NCBI GenBank assembly: GCA_016715965.1
Contig: JADJXG010000001.1
Location: 1,369,501-1,433,500 of the forward strand
Reading direction: 5' to 3'
Origin: Saprospiraceae bacterium
Lineage (GTDB): Bacteria; Bacteroidota; Bacteroidia; Chitinophagales; Saprospiraceae
Length of the DNA stretch: 64,000 bases
This document shows, one piece after another, positions 1 to 8,707 of the stretch. Under the pieces are notes generated by a model. It ran no database searches and was not told the origin of the DNA. It saw only the letters and a list, made by a program, of their open reading frames with translations. Every line of letters begins with the position of its first letter. The stretch's first letter is position 1. A program made the translations under genes and the position numbers.

Positions 1-768
1 AATCATGGAATTGATCTTCGCTTGGGTACTCAATTGGAACAAATTTGCGGAAAGGATCAGGTGGGTTCAGTTATTTCGGATCAAAGAGAGGAAATCCCAT
101 GTCAAATGTTGGGTATTTGCATTGGTGTGCGACCAAACATTGATGTGTTTCAGGAAAGCGGACTGGAATGTGATTTGGGTGTTTTGGTGGACGATCAGTT
201 GAGAACCAACTTTCAGGATGTCTATGCGATTGGAGATTGTGCGCAACTTAGACATCCCCAGCCTGGAAGGAGGGCCATAGAACCACTCTGGTACACAGGA
301 AGAATGATGGGAAAAACAGCGGCAGCCAACATCGCAGGAGAGCACTCGTCCTATCTTCCTGGAATTTGGTTTAACTCCGCTAAATTTTTTGACATCGAGT
401 ACCAGGTGTATGGTCAGATCCTGCCCAAAACACCAGAAAATATCCAAAGCATTTACTGGAGACATCCCACCAAAGAAAAGTCGATCCGGATCAATTATGA
501 AAGGGAAAGTCTGGTGGTTACTGGATTTAATCTGATGGGATGTCGTTTCAGGCAAGAGGTTTGTGAGCTGTGGCTGCAAGAAAAAACAATAATTACTCAA
601 GTCCTTCAAAATATTCGGCTCGCTTTTTTCGATCCTGAATTTTATGAAGATGTTGCCGTAGAATTTTTGAAATCTGCAACGAATCAAACCGGTATAGAAT
701 TGCAAGCGCAGGCAAACTGGAAACTCAATGAAGTAATTCGATTTCTGGAGAAAACAACAAAATCATGA
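1..768 (+). CDS. NAD(P)/FAD-dependent oxidoreductase, C-terminal part (cut by window start)
   Basis: The reading frame is open from the first base, so the start lies outside the window and about 255 C-terminal residues are visible. Seen: a GVRPN motif, then FQDVYAIGDCAQ, the FAD-binding GDC signature of pyridine nucleotide-disulfide oxidoreductases, followed by a helix with WYTGRMMGKTAAANI. This arrangement is typical of the NirB, rubredoxin reductase and ferredoxin reductase families, flavoproteins that pass electrons from NAD(P)H to a protein partner. The last 90 residues have no motif I recognise. The stop overlaps the next gene by 4 bases (ATGA), so the two are translationally coupled and the membrane iron-sulfur protein is the likely partner. 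The specific substrate cannot be read from this fragment. Confidence 0.85.
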   Translation, partial: NHGIDLRLGTQLEQICGKDQVGSVISDQREEIPCQMLGICIGVRPNIDVFQESGLECDLGVLVDDQLRTNFQDVYAIGDCAQLRHPQPGRRAIEPLWYTGRMMGKTAAANIAGEHSSYLPGIWFNSAKFFDIEYQVYGQILPKTPENIQSIYWRHPTKEKSIRINYERESLVVTGFNLMGCRFRQEVCELWLQEKTIITQVLQNIRLAFFDPEFYEDVAVEFLKSATNQTGIELQAQANWKLNEVIRFLEKTTKS

Positions 769-2099
769 TCGCGGATTTGAATAAAAAAATAACTGAAAAA
801 TGGATTTCTTTATCCGCTTTGGCTTCAGGAATCGCAGGGCTTCTTATTTTGATTTTGTGCACTTTCCATTCTTTAAAGCCTTCGCTTTGGAATCTTTTTC
901 TTTCATTCTTTTTATTGACTTCAGGAGTCATCTTGTATGCTTTTCATTTGTACAAAGGCAAACTCCCCGGTATCAAAAACAATCAACTCTATACTTCTCC
1001 ATTGACCTCAAGAGGATGGCTGGCATGGATTCTTGCATTTTTACTCACCGTATTTTATGTTTTGCTTTACTGGTATCCACAATATTTGGGCTTGAGAGAA
1101 TCCAGCAATTCCGGACTTATCGCCTTGTTTGATCCTTTGAGCCGATTTTTAAAAAATCAGGATGCAAGTCAGTGGTTTGTTTACGGTGTTCTTTATACAT
1201 GGGCAATTTTAATATTTGGAATCAAATATATTTGGAAGTACAGACACTCAAAGTACCAAATTGTCAGAACGATATCTGTGATGTTTTTTCAGTTTGCTTT
1301 TGCATTTCTATTACCAGAACTCATGCTAAGACTCAATCTTCCTTACAATGATTTAAAAAATATGTGGCCATTGAATTATTATTTTTTTGATGGTTGGCGC
1401 CTCAATGAATTATTGCAAGCTGGGAATATTGGCGGTTGGATGTTGGTGTGGGGCATTCTCATGGTGGTTTTGATCTCACCGGTCCTGACTTATTTGTATG
1501 GTAAACGGTGGTATTGCAGTTGGGTCTGCGGTTGTGGAGGACTTGCTGAAACAGCCGGAGATTCATTTAGACAACTTTCTGACAAATCAATTAGTGCCTG
1601 GAAAATAGAAAGATATTTGGTCTATTCGATATTGGTCATTGTGCTGATCATGACTGCAGGAGTTTTGTATTCTTATTTTACAGGTCAGGAAACTTTTCTT
1701 TTTATTCAAACTGCTGCGCTTAGAAGTTGGTATGGATTTTTAATCGGTGCTGCATTTTCGGGTGTCATTGGTGTGGGATTTTATCCTCTGATGGGAAGCA
1801 GGGTCTGGTGTCGGTTTGGTTGTCCAATGGCCGCTCTATTGGGTATCCAGCAAAAGTTTTTCTCCAGATTTCGCATCACCACCAACGGAGGACAGTGTAT
1901 ATCTTGTGGCAACTGTTCTACTTATTGCGAAATGGGTATTGACGTGCGTGCCTATGCGCAGCGGGGACAGGACATTGTTCGCGCCGCATGTGTCGGTTGT
2001 GGTGTTTGCAGTGAGGTATGTCCACGCGGAGTTCTCCGATTGGAAAACGGAAGTGTGGATATTTTTGAGCGAGCGGTGAAAGCAAGGAATGAGGAATGA
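765..2099 (+). CDS. Polytopic membrane [4Fe-4S] protein, NapH/NosR/YccM-like
   Basis: A 444-residue protein with about eight hydrophobic segments and two kinds of cysteine site. Two membrane-edge motifs are present: CSWVCGCG near residue 250 and CRFGCPM near 349. They match the CxxxCP-type motifs of the NapH/NosR/CcoG group. Two soluble 4Fe-4S clusters sit at the C-terminus: CxxCxxCxxxC at about 378-388, where the last cysteine is followed by E rather than P, and CVGCGVCSEVCP at about 409-420. Family knowledge: such proteins carry electrons across or along the membrane to periplasmic or membrane acceptors. It starts inside the stop codon of the flavoprotein gene, so the pair probably forms an NAD(P)H-to-membrane electron path. 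The final acceptor is unknown; no nitrate, nitrous oxide or oxidase genes are adjacent. Confidence 0.85.
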   Translation: MIADLNKKITEKWISLSALASGIAGLLILILCTFHSLKPSLWNLFLSFFLLTSGVILYAFHLYKGKLPGIKNNQLYTSPLTSRGWLAWILAFLLTVFYVLLYWYPQYLGLRESSNSGLIALFDPLSRFLKNQDASQWFVYGVLYTWAILIFGIKYIWKYRHSKYQIVRTISVMFFQFAFAFLLPELMLRLNLPYNDLKNMWPLNYYFFDGWRLNELLQAGNIGGWMLVWGILMVVLISPVLTYLYGKRWYCSWVCGCGGLAETAGDSFRQLSDKSISAWKIERYLVYSILVIVLIMTAGVLYSYFTGQETFLFIQTAALRSWYGFLIGAAFSGVIGVGFYPLMGSRVWCRFGCPMAALLGIQQKFFSRFRITTNGGQCISCGNCSTYCEMGIDVRAYAQRGQDIVRAACVGCGVCSEVCPRGVLRLENGSVDIFERAVKARNEE

Positions 2100-2196
2100 A
2101 TATTCAAAGTCTTCACATGGTCTAAAAATAAATAACTACACTTTGCTAAAAATTTGAACAGGTCAGATGCCCAGCTCAATTGGATAATTTCACAAA

Positions 2197-4515
2197 CTAT
2201 CGTTGGACAATGATCAGTTTTCCTTTTTTATTTTCAACATCCAGAATGTAAACGCCAGCTTGAACATGTTGAAGGTCCACCTTGATTGATTTGCCTCTAA
2301 GGATTAGCCCTCCATTGCAATCAAACAATTGGTAACCTGATTCTTTATCAAAAATAATTTGATCGGTCGCAGGATTCGGGTAGAAGTAAGCTGTTTCCTT
2401 GTTAGTATTATTTGTGGAACTAATGTTGCAAAATTCTTCGATAAACTTCATCGTGAATCCATGAAACTCTGCCTTTACATTGTGCTCTGCATTTGTCACA
2501 TCGATTTGGTTTTCCAAATCATTTAACTGGGCAGGATTTAATGTAACAATAGACGGAAACGCGGATGGGTTGGCCAATAAGATTATTCGCAATGAATCAC
2601 TAAAGTATTTTAAAAAATTGTTTTCATCCAAAAGATCATTGTTTTTAAGATCTTGAAATATATTTTTTGAAAGCGTTTCAGAAATTAAGGAAGACCGGTC
2701 GAATCTTTCCGGAAATAGCGGTGATTTTTTGTGTTCCAATAAATGAGCACACGCACCGCGATCCCGATAATTTTTTAAATTGGTTTTAGCCTGGCCATTC
2801 CCAACTGGGCCAACGCCAGGATTCCGGTCGTTCTCGCTGATAGAAACAATGTACGGTATTTTGGCGAGCTGGGATAAGATTTCACTGCCTGACGAATTGT
2901 GATTAATGGCAGCCTTCCATCCCATTGCATTGACCAGAAACTCTGTAAAAGCACCACCGGCTGAGTATCCAAAAGCAAAATGGTCGGTTTGGAAATCAAA
3001 TCTTCCGCGAGCGATCAAAGTGTCTCTAACCGCTCTGATGTTTGCAAAATCAATAAGATTTGTATCCAGGCCATAACTCCATCGGAAATTTCCATCGTTG
3101 TCGAAATCGATGTCAAATTCACTTTCTTCACTGGTGATTCCAATAACTCCATAGTCTTTTGACATCAGACGGTCCACAAATTGTTTAACTTCTATATCAT
3201 ACATCATGTTGGTGGCGTTTCCATTGGTCCCGTGCAAGAACCAAACAACTCCTTTCAGTTTATCTTTGGACGGTAAATAAATTTGGATTCTCTTGTTATT
3301 TTCTTTGGCCTTGATGATCGTTGGCGTCAATCTCATATCATCTTCCAACACAGCATAGTTAGCACGAATGCTGATATTTTTACCAGGCATGGTACATACT
3401 GTATGGTATTCTTCTGGAGACTCCAGGTTTTCCACATCACCCGACCAATGGGTAAACACCATTCCATCTTTCTGTGCAGCCCAGACGTGCACAACCTCAG
3501 CTTCCTGATAAAATCCGTCTCCATATCCATCTTGTACGACCAGTTCAAAATCTTGGGCTCCATGATCTTCAAGTGTATATTGTTTCATCCATTCCCAATG
3601 AAATCGAGGTGAATCAAACGGATGGTTATCACCATTGGGATAGCTGTGGGCAAGACCTCTGACAAAAATATATTTAAACTCGTAACCCTTTTTCGCTGTA
3701 TTGGTTTTTGGCAAGTAGGTCGCGACCATTACCCGATTGGTGTCTCCCTCTAAAGAGAAGGTATCCTGCAATTCAAAATATTTTTTGTGGGCTTCTGCAA
3801 TTTGGTACAATCTTCCATTTTTATAAGGGAGACCAGGAGTACTGATTAGATAGGAGAACAGAGAGAGCGGAGCCGGTTCTCCATCCACTCCGGGACCGTA
3901 ATCACGATCACCTAGCTGATAGAGCACGGGCAATTTTCTGATTGGGGTATAGTTGGTATCTATAAAAAAGCTAGAGGCATTCTGTGCTACCGCCGCCAAA
4001 ACATCCCCCATTTCAATGCTGCATTTGGCAGCCATGTTGCCACCGTTTGAAAAGCCGTTTAGGTAAATTCTCTGTGGATCAATATTGGCTCTTTGACGAA
4101 TGAGTTCAATGATCTTTCTTAAGAACAGAATATCGTCCTTTGGATCTTGCCCCGACTGAAATACAAATGAAGCATCCGGAGGGGTATTCCATTTGGTGGT
4201 GACCTTATCTCCTTCGTTGTCTGTAATTCTATATCGCAATGCGGAAGGAAAAACTGCAATAAAATTTTCTTCTTCCGCAAGCTCTTTCCAACCATGCGCA
4301 TTGTAAAAGACTTCTCCATCTCCACCTGTCCCATGGAGCATAAACACCAGGGGAACAGCAATATTTGATTTATAGCTTAGGGGCACATGAACAAAAAACT
4401 CTCTTTCTACTCCTTCAGACATCAGGGTAATACGGCTTTTGCCATAGGGTATTTCCTGAGAAAAGAGCAGTAATGAGGCCCAAAGTGAAAACAGCGCGGT
4501 AGTGATGGTTTTCAT
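2197..4515 (-). CDS. Secreted bimodular PHB-depolymerase-like esterase with T9SS sorting domain
   Basis: A 772-residue secreted protein. Order of parts: signal peptide (1-19); an LpqC/PHB-depolymerase-type alpha/beta hydrolase (about 40-310) with oxyanion segment LHGTGG, nucleophile Ser157 in GFSNGG, Asp203 in LGDRDY and His290 in GLAHSYP; a repeat-like module (about 325-388) with FTHWSGD and the TMPGKN..I.ANY pattern of InlB-type or bacterial repeat domains; a second alpha/beta hydrolase (about 395-690) with FLHGTNG and Ser518 in GYSAGG; and a Por-type C-terminal sorting domain from about 705, beginning YFYPNPATD and ending VYILDVENKKGKLIIVQR. Known roles of the family include hydrolysis of polyhydroxyalkanoates, feruloyl or acetyl esters. 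The substrate here is not determined. It stands alone on the minus strand with a TAACTTTG box 24 bases before the ATG. Confidence 0.85.
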   Translation of the reverse strand: MKTITTALFSLWASLLLFSQEIPYGKSRITLMSEGVEREFFVHVPLSYKSNIAVPLVFMLHGTGGDGEVFYNAHGWKELAEEENFIAVFPSALRYRITDNEGDKVTTKWNTPPDASFVFQSGQDPKDDILFLRKIIELIRQRANIDPQRIYLNGFSNGGNMAAKCSIEMGDVLAAVAQNASSFFIDTNYTPIRKLPVLYQLGDRDYGPGVDGEPAPLSLFSYLISTPGLPYKNGRLYQIAEAHKKYFELQDTFSLEGDTNRVMVATYLPKTNTAKKGYEFKYIFVRGLAHSYPNGDNHPFDSPRFHWEWMKQYTLEDHGAQDFELVVQDGYGDGFYQEAEVVHVWAAQKDGMVFTHWSGDVENLESPEEYHTVCTMPGKNISIRANYAVLEDDMRLTPTIIKAKENNKRIQIYLPSKDKLKGVVWFLHGTNGNATNMMYDIEVKQFVDRLMSKDYGVIGITSEESEFDIDFDNDGNFRWSYGLDTNLIDFANIRAVRDTLIARGRFDFQTDHFAFGYSAGGAFTEFLVNAMGWKAAINHNSSGSEILSQLAKIPYIVSISENDRNPGVGPVGNGQAKTNLKNYRDRGACAHLLEHKKSPLFPERFDRSSLISETLSKNIFQDLKNNDLLDENNFLKYFSDSLRIILLANPSAFPSIVTLNPAQLNDLENQIDVTNAEHNVKAEFHGFTMKFIEEFCNISSTNNTNKETAYFYPNPATDQIIFDKESGYQLFDCNGGLILRGKSIKVDLQHVQAGVYILDVENKKGKLIIVQR

Positions 4516-4539
4516 TGTATTTTAGTTTTATAGATAGGT

Positions 4540-4547
4540 CAAAGTTA
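4540..4547 (-). promoter_or_regulatory. Putative -7 box (TAACTTTG) for the esterase gene
   Basis: On the minus strand this reads TAACTTTG, matching TANNTTTG of Bacteroidota promoters, 24 bases before the ATG. No TTTG was found at the expected -33 distance, so support is partial. Confidence 0.35.
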
Positions 4548-4695
4548 GTGAAAGAAAATAAGGAAAAGTATTTTTATTGAATTTTGGCTAAATATCCAAA
4601 ATTGTATTTTTTAAACACTCCAAATGAAATTTCGATTTGATTTCAGATGATGATGAGTTTCTAAAATTGATATGGCATGCCACGGCATCGCTTTT

Positions 4696-4720
4696 ACCAA
4701 AAGCAAGGATGGCTTTTGGT
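4696..4720. repeat. Inverted repeat, 9-bp arms (ACCAAAAGC / GCTTTTGGT)
   Basis: ACCAAAAGC at 4696-4704 and GCTTTTGGT at 4712-4720 can form a perfect stem with a 7-base loop. No T-run follows on either strand, so it does not look like an intrinsic terminator. Role unknown. Confidence 0.5.
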
Positions 4721-4789
4721 TCATCCTAAATTTTGAATGGACAGTTTTACACCTTAAATCTTCCTCAATAAAACTTTAATCTAAGGAAT

Positions 4790-5011
4790 CTAATTTTTTA
4801 AAAAGTTTGAAACTGAATTCACAAATTGATCCTTCTGATCTATATGGATCCAATGGCCTGCTCCATTAAAAATTTCAAGTTGCGATGATTGAATATTTTT
4901 TTTCAATTGTTCATTGATGCATTGACAATGGTTGTAAAGGACCCATCGGTATATCAGTGAAGTGGAGAAGGTGAGTCCTGAGAAGCAACAATCACTGGCC
5001 AAATCATCCAT
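4790..5011 (-). pseudogene. Decayed 3' end of an alpha/beta hydrolase gene
   Basis: The last 35 or so codons of this 73-codon frame read QLEIFNGAGHWIHIDQKD followed by FVNSVSNFLKN. This is the standard ending of small alpha/beta hydrolases of the YbfF/MenH type, where the His of AGHW is the catalytic histidine and is followed by a helix ending in a FL motif. The upstream half of the frame is cysteine-rich and does not resemble the fold. I find no nucleophile GxSxG motif or oxyanion HG motif upstream to about 5375. The most likely reading is a gene remnant whose front was lost by deletion or frameshift. A short intact gene of this kind would be non-functional as a hydrolase. Confidence 0.6.
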
Positions 5012-5375
5012 CCATAAAAATATGAGAAAGTTTCATCTAGACATAACACCTGTAAAAAAGCGTAAGATTAAATCCAGTTAAGCTCTAAATGATAGACCTG
5101 AATTATTTCATTGCTCGAATGATCAATTATACTTGAAGTAATTATATTATTTTCTCACTCGATTAAAAATGACGGGTCAGAACTTAAATCAGAAATAGGT
5201 ATTGCATGAATTTTGGGCAAAAGTCTTCCTCGATAATCTTGGTTTATGAATATGGACTTGATTAAATCAATATTTTAGACCAATTAGCCGGAGAATAGAG
5301 ATGTTTTAATGGATGAACACATATCTCCATTTTCATCATCTTCTCATTCCAATTCTCCACGAACTCTAAAATCCA

Positions 5376-6272
5376 TCAGCCGATTTTCACCGAAGTCATC
5401 GTCAATGAACCAGCAATTGCTTTGTCATTGAATAAACTAAGCTCCTCATTTTTATTTCTTAAAGCCAATGAGTAGAGCAAAGGCAGGTAATGTTCGGGAG
5501 TGGGTATGGCCAATTCGAATGCTCTGCCCTGTGAGCGAAACTGAATCAGCGAATCATGGTCGCCATTCAGTATAAATTTGTTCATTTTTTCTCTTGCTTC
5601 CATTGCCCAGTCAAAACCGTATTCAGAGTCATTGAGTCTATCCCATGCCACCATCCGAAGATTGTGCACCATGTTGCCGCTTCCGATCACCAATACACCT
5701 TTTTCACGAAGCGATTTTATTTCCTGCGCCAATTCGTAATGATATCGCGCGGGTTTGTTGTAATCCAAACTCATTTGGATCACCGGAACGTCTGCATTCG
5801 GATACAAGTGTTTGATCACACTCCAGGCCCCGTGGTCAAGTCCCCATTTATCATCCAAACCAACTTCGGTTTTTTTAACAAGCGCCTTGGTATCCTTTGC
5901 CAATGCAGGACTGCCTGGAGCAGGGTACCGCACCGCAAAAAGTTCTTTGGGAAAGCCACCAAAATCGTGGATGGTTGGAGGATTCTGCATGGCAGTTACA
6001 AATGTGCCGTTTGTTTCCCAGTGGGCTGAAATACATAAGATGGCATTGGGCTTTGGAATTTCTTTGGCGACATTTCTAAAGCCTTTTACAAATTCGTTTT
6101 CTTCAATGGCATTCATCGGACTGCCGTGTCCAAGAAACAATACAGGCATTTTGTCTGTATGGCCCATAGGTTCAGTCATTTTGGAAAGTTCATATAGTTT
6201 CATGGTTGCTACTGTTAAGGGTCCCGCTGTAATGAGCGGGACCAATGATTTTAAAAATGTTTTTCTGTTCAT
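5376..6272 (-). CDS. DODA-type (YgiD-like) extradiol aromatic ring-opening dioxygenase
   Basis: A 298-residue protein of the class III extradiol / 4,5-DOPA dioxygenase family. Conserved histidines are visible in LGHGSPMN (His49), SAHWE (His84), HDFGGFP (His102) and LDHGAWS (His147), with a further GSGNMVHNLR motif near 203. These are the metal-binding and active-site positions of YgiD/DODA proteins. The first 35 residues (RKTFLKSL plus a hydrophobic stretch) resemble an exported or Tat-like leader without a twin arginine. Family members open catechol-type rings or have unknown substrates. It is the last gene of the AraC-YceI-SDR-pirin-DODA cluster, 79 bases after pirin. With pirin next to it, a role in metabolising or detoxifying a phenolic or quinone compound is a reasonable inference. 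Confidence 0.85.
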   Translation of the reverse strand: MNRKTFLKSLVPLITAGPLTVATMKLYELSKMTEPMGHTDKMPVLFLGHGSPMNAIEENEFVKGFRNVAKEIPKPNAILCISAHWETNGTFVTAMQNPPTIHDFGGFPKELFAVRYPAPGSPALAKDTKALVKKTEVGLDDKWGLDHGAWSVIKHLYPNADVPVIQMSLDYNKPARYHYELAQEIKSLREKGVLVIGSGNMVHNLRMVAWDRLNDSEYGFDWAMEAREKMNKFILNGDHDSLIQFRSQGRAFELAIPTPEHYLPLLYSLALRNKNEELSLFNDKAIAGSLTMTSVKIG

Positions 6273-6350
6273 TCCTTTTTTCTTTTGAATAAGTCAAATA
6301 CTCAGCGGATTTTATTTTTCCGCCTGCATACGCTCCATTTTTGCTTAAGT

Positions 6351-7232
6351 TTAATTTGAATGTTTGATAAGTTCACCATATTTGCCGGCATGAAAATCTC
6401 TGAAAGCCTCAGCAATTTCAGCTTCCGAATTCATCACAAAAGGGCCATGTGCAACAATTGGCTCGGTGTATTTTTCTCCACCAAATAAAATTAGATCGAC
6501 AGCTGAATCGAAGGGATTGTTTATTTCAATGATTCCCTCTTCTCTTCCAAATTCAATAAATTCACCAGATTTATAATTAGTATCGTTGATGACAACATCG
6601 TGCTCAGGTAGAAATGCAGCGTATTCCAAATCATTTTCAGTAGAAATTGAACATTGCTTTCCTCTTTCCAAATGAAGATGATAAACAAACTGTTTGGAAT
6701 AATTAGGAATTTTTGACTTTAAATGTTCGAATTCACCAACAATTACTTTCAACCAGGATCTTTCATCATCTATAATGTATTTTGGAACTTCCTCGGCTGC
6801 TATCGAAAGATATTCAGGTGGCTCTGCTTTTATTTTGGCAGGCAGATTAATCCAAAATTGAAAACCGTGGGTCATTCGATCGTCTGTTTTGGAATCCACT
6901 TTAAATGTTTCATCGTGGACAATTCCGTTTCCTGCTTTCATCCACTGAGCACCACCTGAATGTACTTTGGCATGATTTCCTCTGCTGTCAAAATGTTCAC
7001 CTTCACCTTGCAATATATATGTCAGGGTGGCAATTCCCCTGTGAGGATGCGGTCCTGTACCTGAATTCATGAACTCTTTATTATATGGGTGTTTGACGGG
7101 AGCAATGTGATCCAGAAATACAAAAGGGCCGACAGCATCCGCATATCTGTTGGGTAAAATACGTAATATGCGAATGTCGCCAATGTCGGCTCTTTTTCCC
7201 TGGGCGGAGAAACTTATTTTCTTTTTATCCAT
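6351..7232 (-). CDS. Pirin family protein
   Basis: A 293-residue bicupin. The N-terminal cupin has all four usual metal ligands: His62 and His64 in HPHRG, and His106 and Glu108 in GIVHDET. The second cupin follows, ending in a GPFVMNS motif typical of pirins. Pirins bind iron; some act as quercetinases, others as redox-dependent regulators. Which applies here cannot be read from sequence. The gene lies 47 bases after the SDR gene and before the DODA dioxygenase on the same strand, so co-transcription is likely. Confidence 0.9.
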   Translation of the reverse strand: MDKKKISFSAQGKRADIGDIRILRILPNRYADAVGPFVFLDHIAPVKHPYNKEFMNSGTGPHPHRGIATLTYILQGEGEHFDSRGNHAKVHSGGAQWMKAGNGIVHDETFKVDSKTDDRMTHGFQFWINLPAKIKAEPPEYLSIAAEEVPKYIIDDERSWLKVIVGEFEHLKSKIPNYSKQFVYHLHLERGKQCSISTENDLEYAAFLPEHDVVINDTNYKSGEFIEFGREEGIIEINNPFDSAVDLILFGGEKYTEPIVAHGPFVMNSEAEIAEAFRDFHAGKYGELIKHSN

Positions 7233-7278
7233 GACTTTTCAATTTTATACATTCTAAATAAATCAACACCTAAACAAC

Positions 7279-8061
7279 TTAAATATTTCCATAAATGTTT
7301 GATTCACCTCCATCAATTGCAATAGTCTGTCCACTGACATAGCCATTGTCTTCACTCAGTAGGAAGGAGACCAGTTTGGCCACCTCATGCGGTTGTCCTA
7401 ATCGTTTGGTAGGATTGCGTTGTGCGTACTCATTTTCTGCAGCTTTGGGGTCAGACGGATTTACTTGCCTGAAGGCTTCAGCCACCATTGGGGTGAGAAT
7501 GGCTCCGGGAGCAATGGCGTTTGTAAGTATTCCATCCCTGCTGTATTCCAATGCTGCGTTTTTTGTCATACCTGATACAGCGTGTTTACTTGCCACATAA
7601 GGCATCTGATTGAGAACACCGCGAATACCACCCACAGAAGCTACATTCACGATACGACCATACATTTGTTTTTGCATTACAGGAATGACATATCGCAGAC
7701 CATAATAAACACCCATGAGATTGATGTCGATGACCTTCTTAAAGATGTTAACATCGTATTCAGTGATGCTAGCTTGTTTGCCTTCAATTCCGGCGTTGTT
7801 GTATAGTCCGTCAATTCTGCCAAAGGTTCTAACTGTCTCATCCACATAATTTTTGACAGACTCTTCGTTTGAAACATCTGCTACAAAGGTGATAATTTTT
7901 ACATCAGGAAACTCTTTTGAGATTTCCATTTTGGCTGTTGCAAGACTTTTTTCATTGTAGTCCACCAGAGCCAGATTGGCTCCTTTGGAAGCCAATTCTT
8001 TTGCTGTTGCATATCCAAGTCCTAAACCGGCGCCCGTAATTATAATTACTTTATTTTTCAT
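7279..8061 (-). CDS. Short-chain dehydrogenase/reductase
   Basis: A classical SDR of 260 residues. It has the cofactor motif TGAGLGLG near the N-terminus, NNAGIEG after beta-4, the catalytic serine region NVASVGG, the catalytic YVASK and the C-terminal SGQTIAIDGG. An aspartate after beta-2 (LVDYN) suggests NAD(H) rather than NADP(H). The substrate is not determined. It is 13 bases after the YceI gene and 47 before pirin, inside a probable five-gene operon. Confidence 0.9.
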   Translation of the reverse strand: MKNKVIIITGAGLGLGYATAKELASKGANLALVDYNEKSLATAKMEISKEFPDVKIITFVADVSNEESVKNYVDETVRTFGRIDGLYNNAGIEGKQASITEYDVNIFKKVIDINLMGVYYGLRYVIPVMQKQMYGRIVNVASVGGIRGVLNQMPYVASKHAVSGMTKNAALEYSRDGILTNAIAPGAILTPMVAEAFRQVNPSDPKAAENEYAQRNPTKRLGQPHEVAKLVSFLLSEDNGYVSGQTIAIDGGESNIYGNI

Positions 8062-8073
8062 GTTTTTTAATTT

Positions 8074-8610
8074 TTATTGTTGATTTACAAATTGAAATTC
8101 TCCTGCTATTTTCACTTCTTCACTGACTAAAACACCACCTGTTTCCAAAGCGGCATTCCAGTTTAAGCCCCAATCTTTTCGGTTTATGATTCCCTGAATG
8201 GAGTAACCCGCTTTTTGATTTCCCCAGGGGTCTTTGTGGATGCCTCCGTATTCCACATCAAATTCGACTTCTTTGCTAATTCCTTTGATGGTCAGCATGC
8301 CCTTCAATCGAAAATCTCCATTTTGTTTTTTTGTAAAGGAAGTGCTTTTAAACTTAAGTTCCCTGTGGTTTTCCACATCAAAAAAGTCCGCTGACTTAAG
8401 GTGTCCATCCCTTTGTTCGCTGTTGGTGTTGATGGACGATGCTTCTACCCTTGCAGCAATGGATGATCGCTCGAGATTGTCATCCTTTAAGTCGATCGAG
8501 AAATTATTAAATGACCCTTTCACGTTGGAGATCATCATGTGCTTTACTTTAAAAGTAAGTTCGGAGTGGGTAGGGTCTAAGACCCATTTTGTTTTTGATC
8601 CTGTTGCCAT
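8074..8610 (-). CDS. YceI family protein
   Basis: A 178-residue YceI/TT1927-type lipocalin-like protein. It starts WVLDPTHSELTFKVKHMMISNVKGSF, the usual opening of the family, and contains SADFFDVENHRELKFKS and the GMLTIKGISKEVEFDV strand pair. The family binds polyisoprenoid-type lipids in a barrel. Many members are periplasmic, but this one has no signal peptide and would stay in the cytoplasm. It is the first metabolic gene after the AraC regulator and is 13 bases from the SDR gene. Confidence 0.88.
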   Translation of the reverse strand: MATGSKTKWVLDPTHSELTFKVKHMMISNVKGSFNNFSIDLKDDNLERSSIAARVEASSINTNSEQRDGHLKSADFFDVENHRELKFKSTSFTKKQNGDFRLKGMLTIKGISKEVEFDVEYGGIHKDPWGNQKAGYSIQGIINRKDWGLNWNAALETGGVLVSEEVKIAGEFQFVNQQ

Positions 8611-8707
8611 CTTTTTTTGTTTTTAAATGAATAAAATAATTGACAATGCAAAGATGGGGGCATTGAAAAGCCAAAAGGTATCGGTATTTGGAAAATAGGT
8701 TGTAAAA

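Larger units (their letters stand above)
4516..5375. other. Largely non-coding interval of about 860 bases
   Basis: AT-rich sequence with many stops in all frames. It holds a -7 promoter box, one 9-bp inverted repeat (4696-4720) and the decayed hydrolase tail at 4790-5011. Nothing else recognisable was found between 5012 and 5375. Confidence 0.6.
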
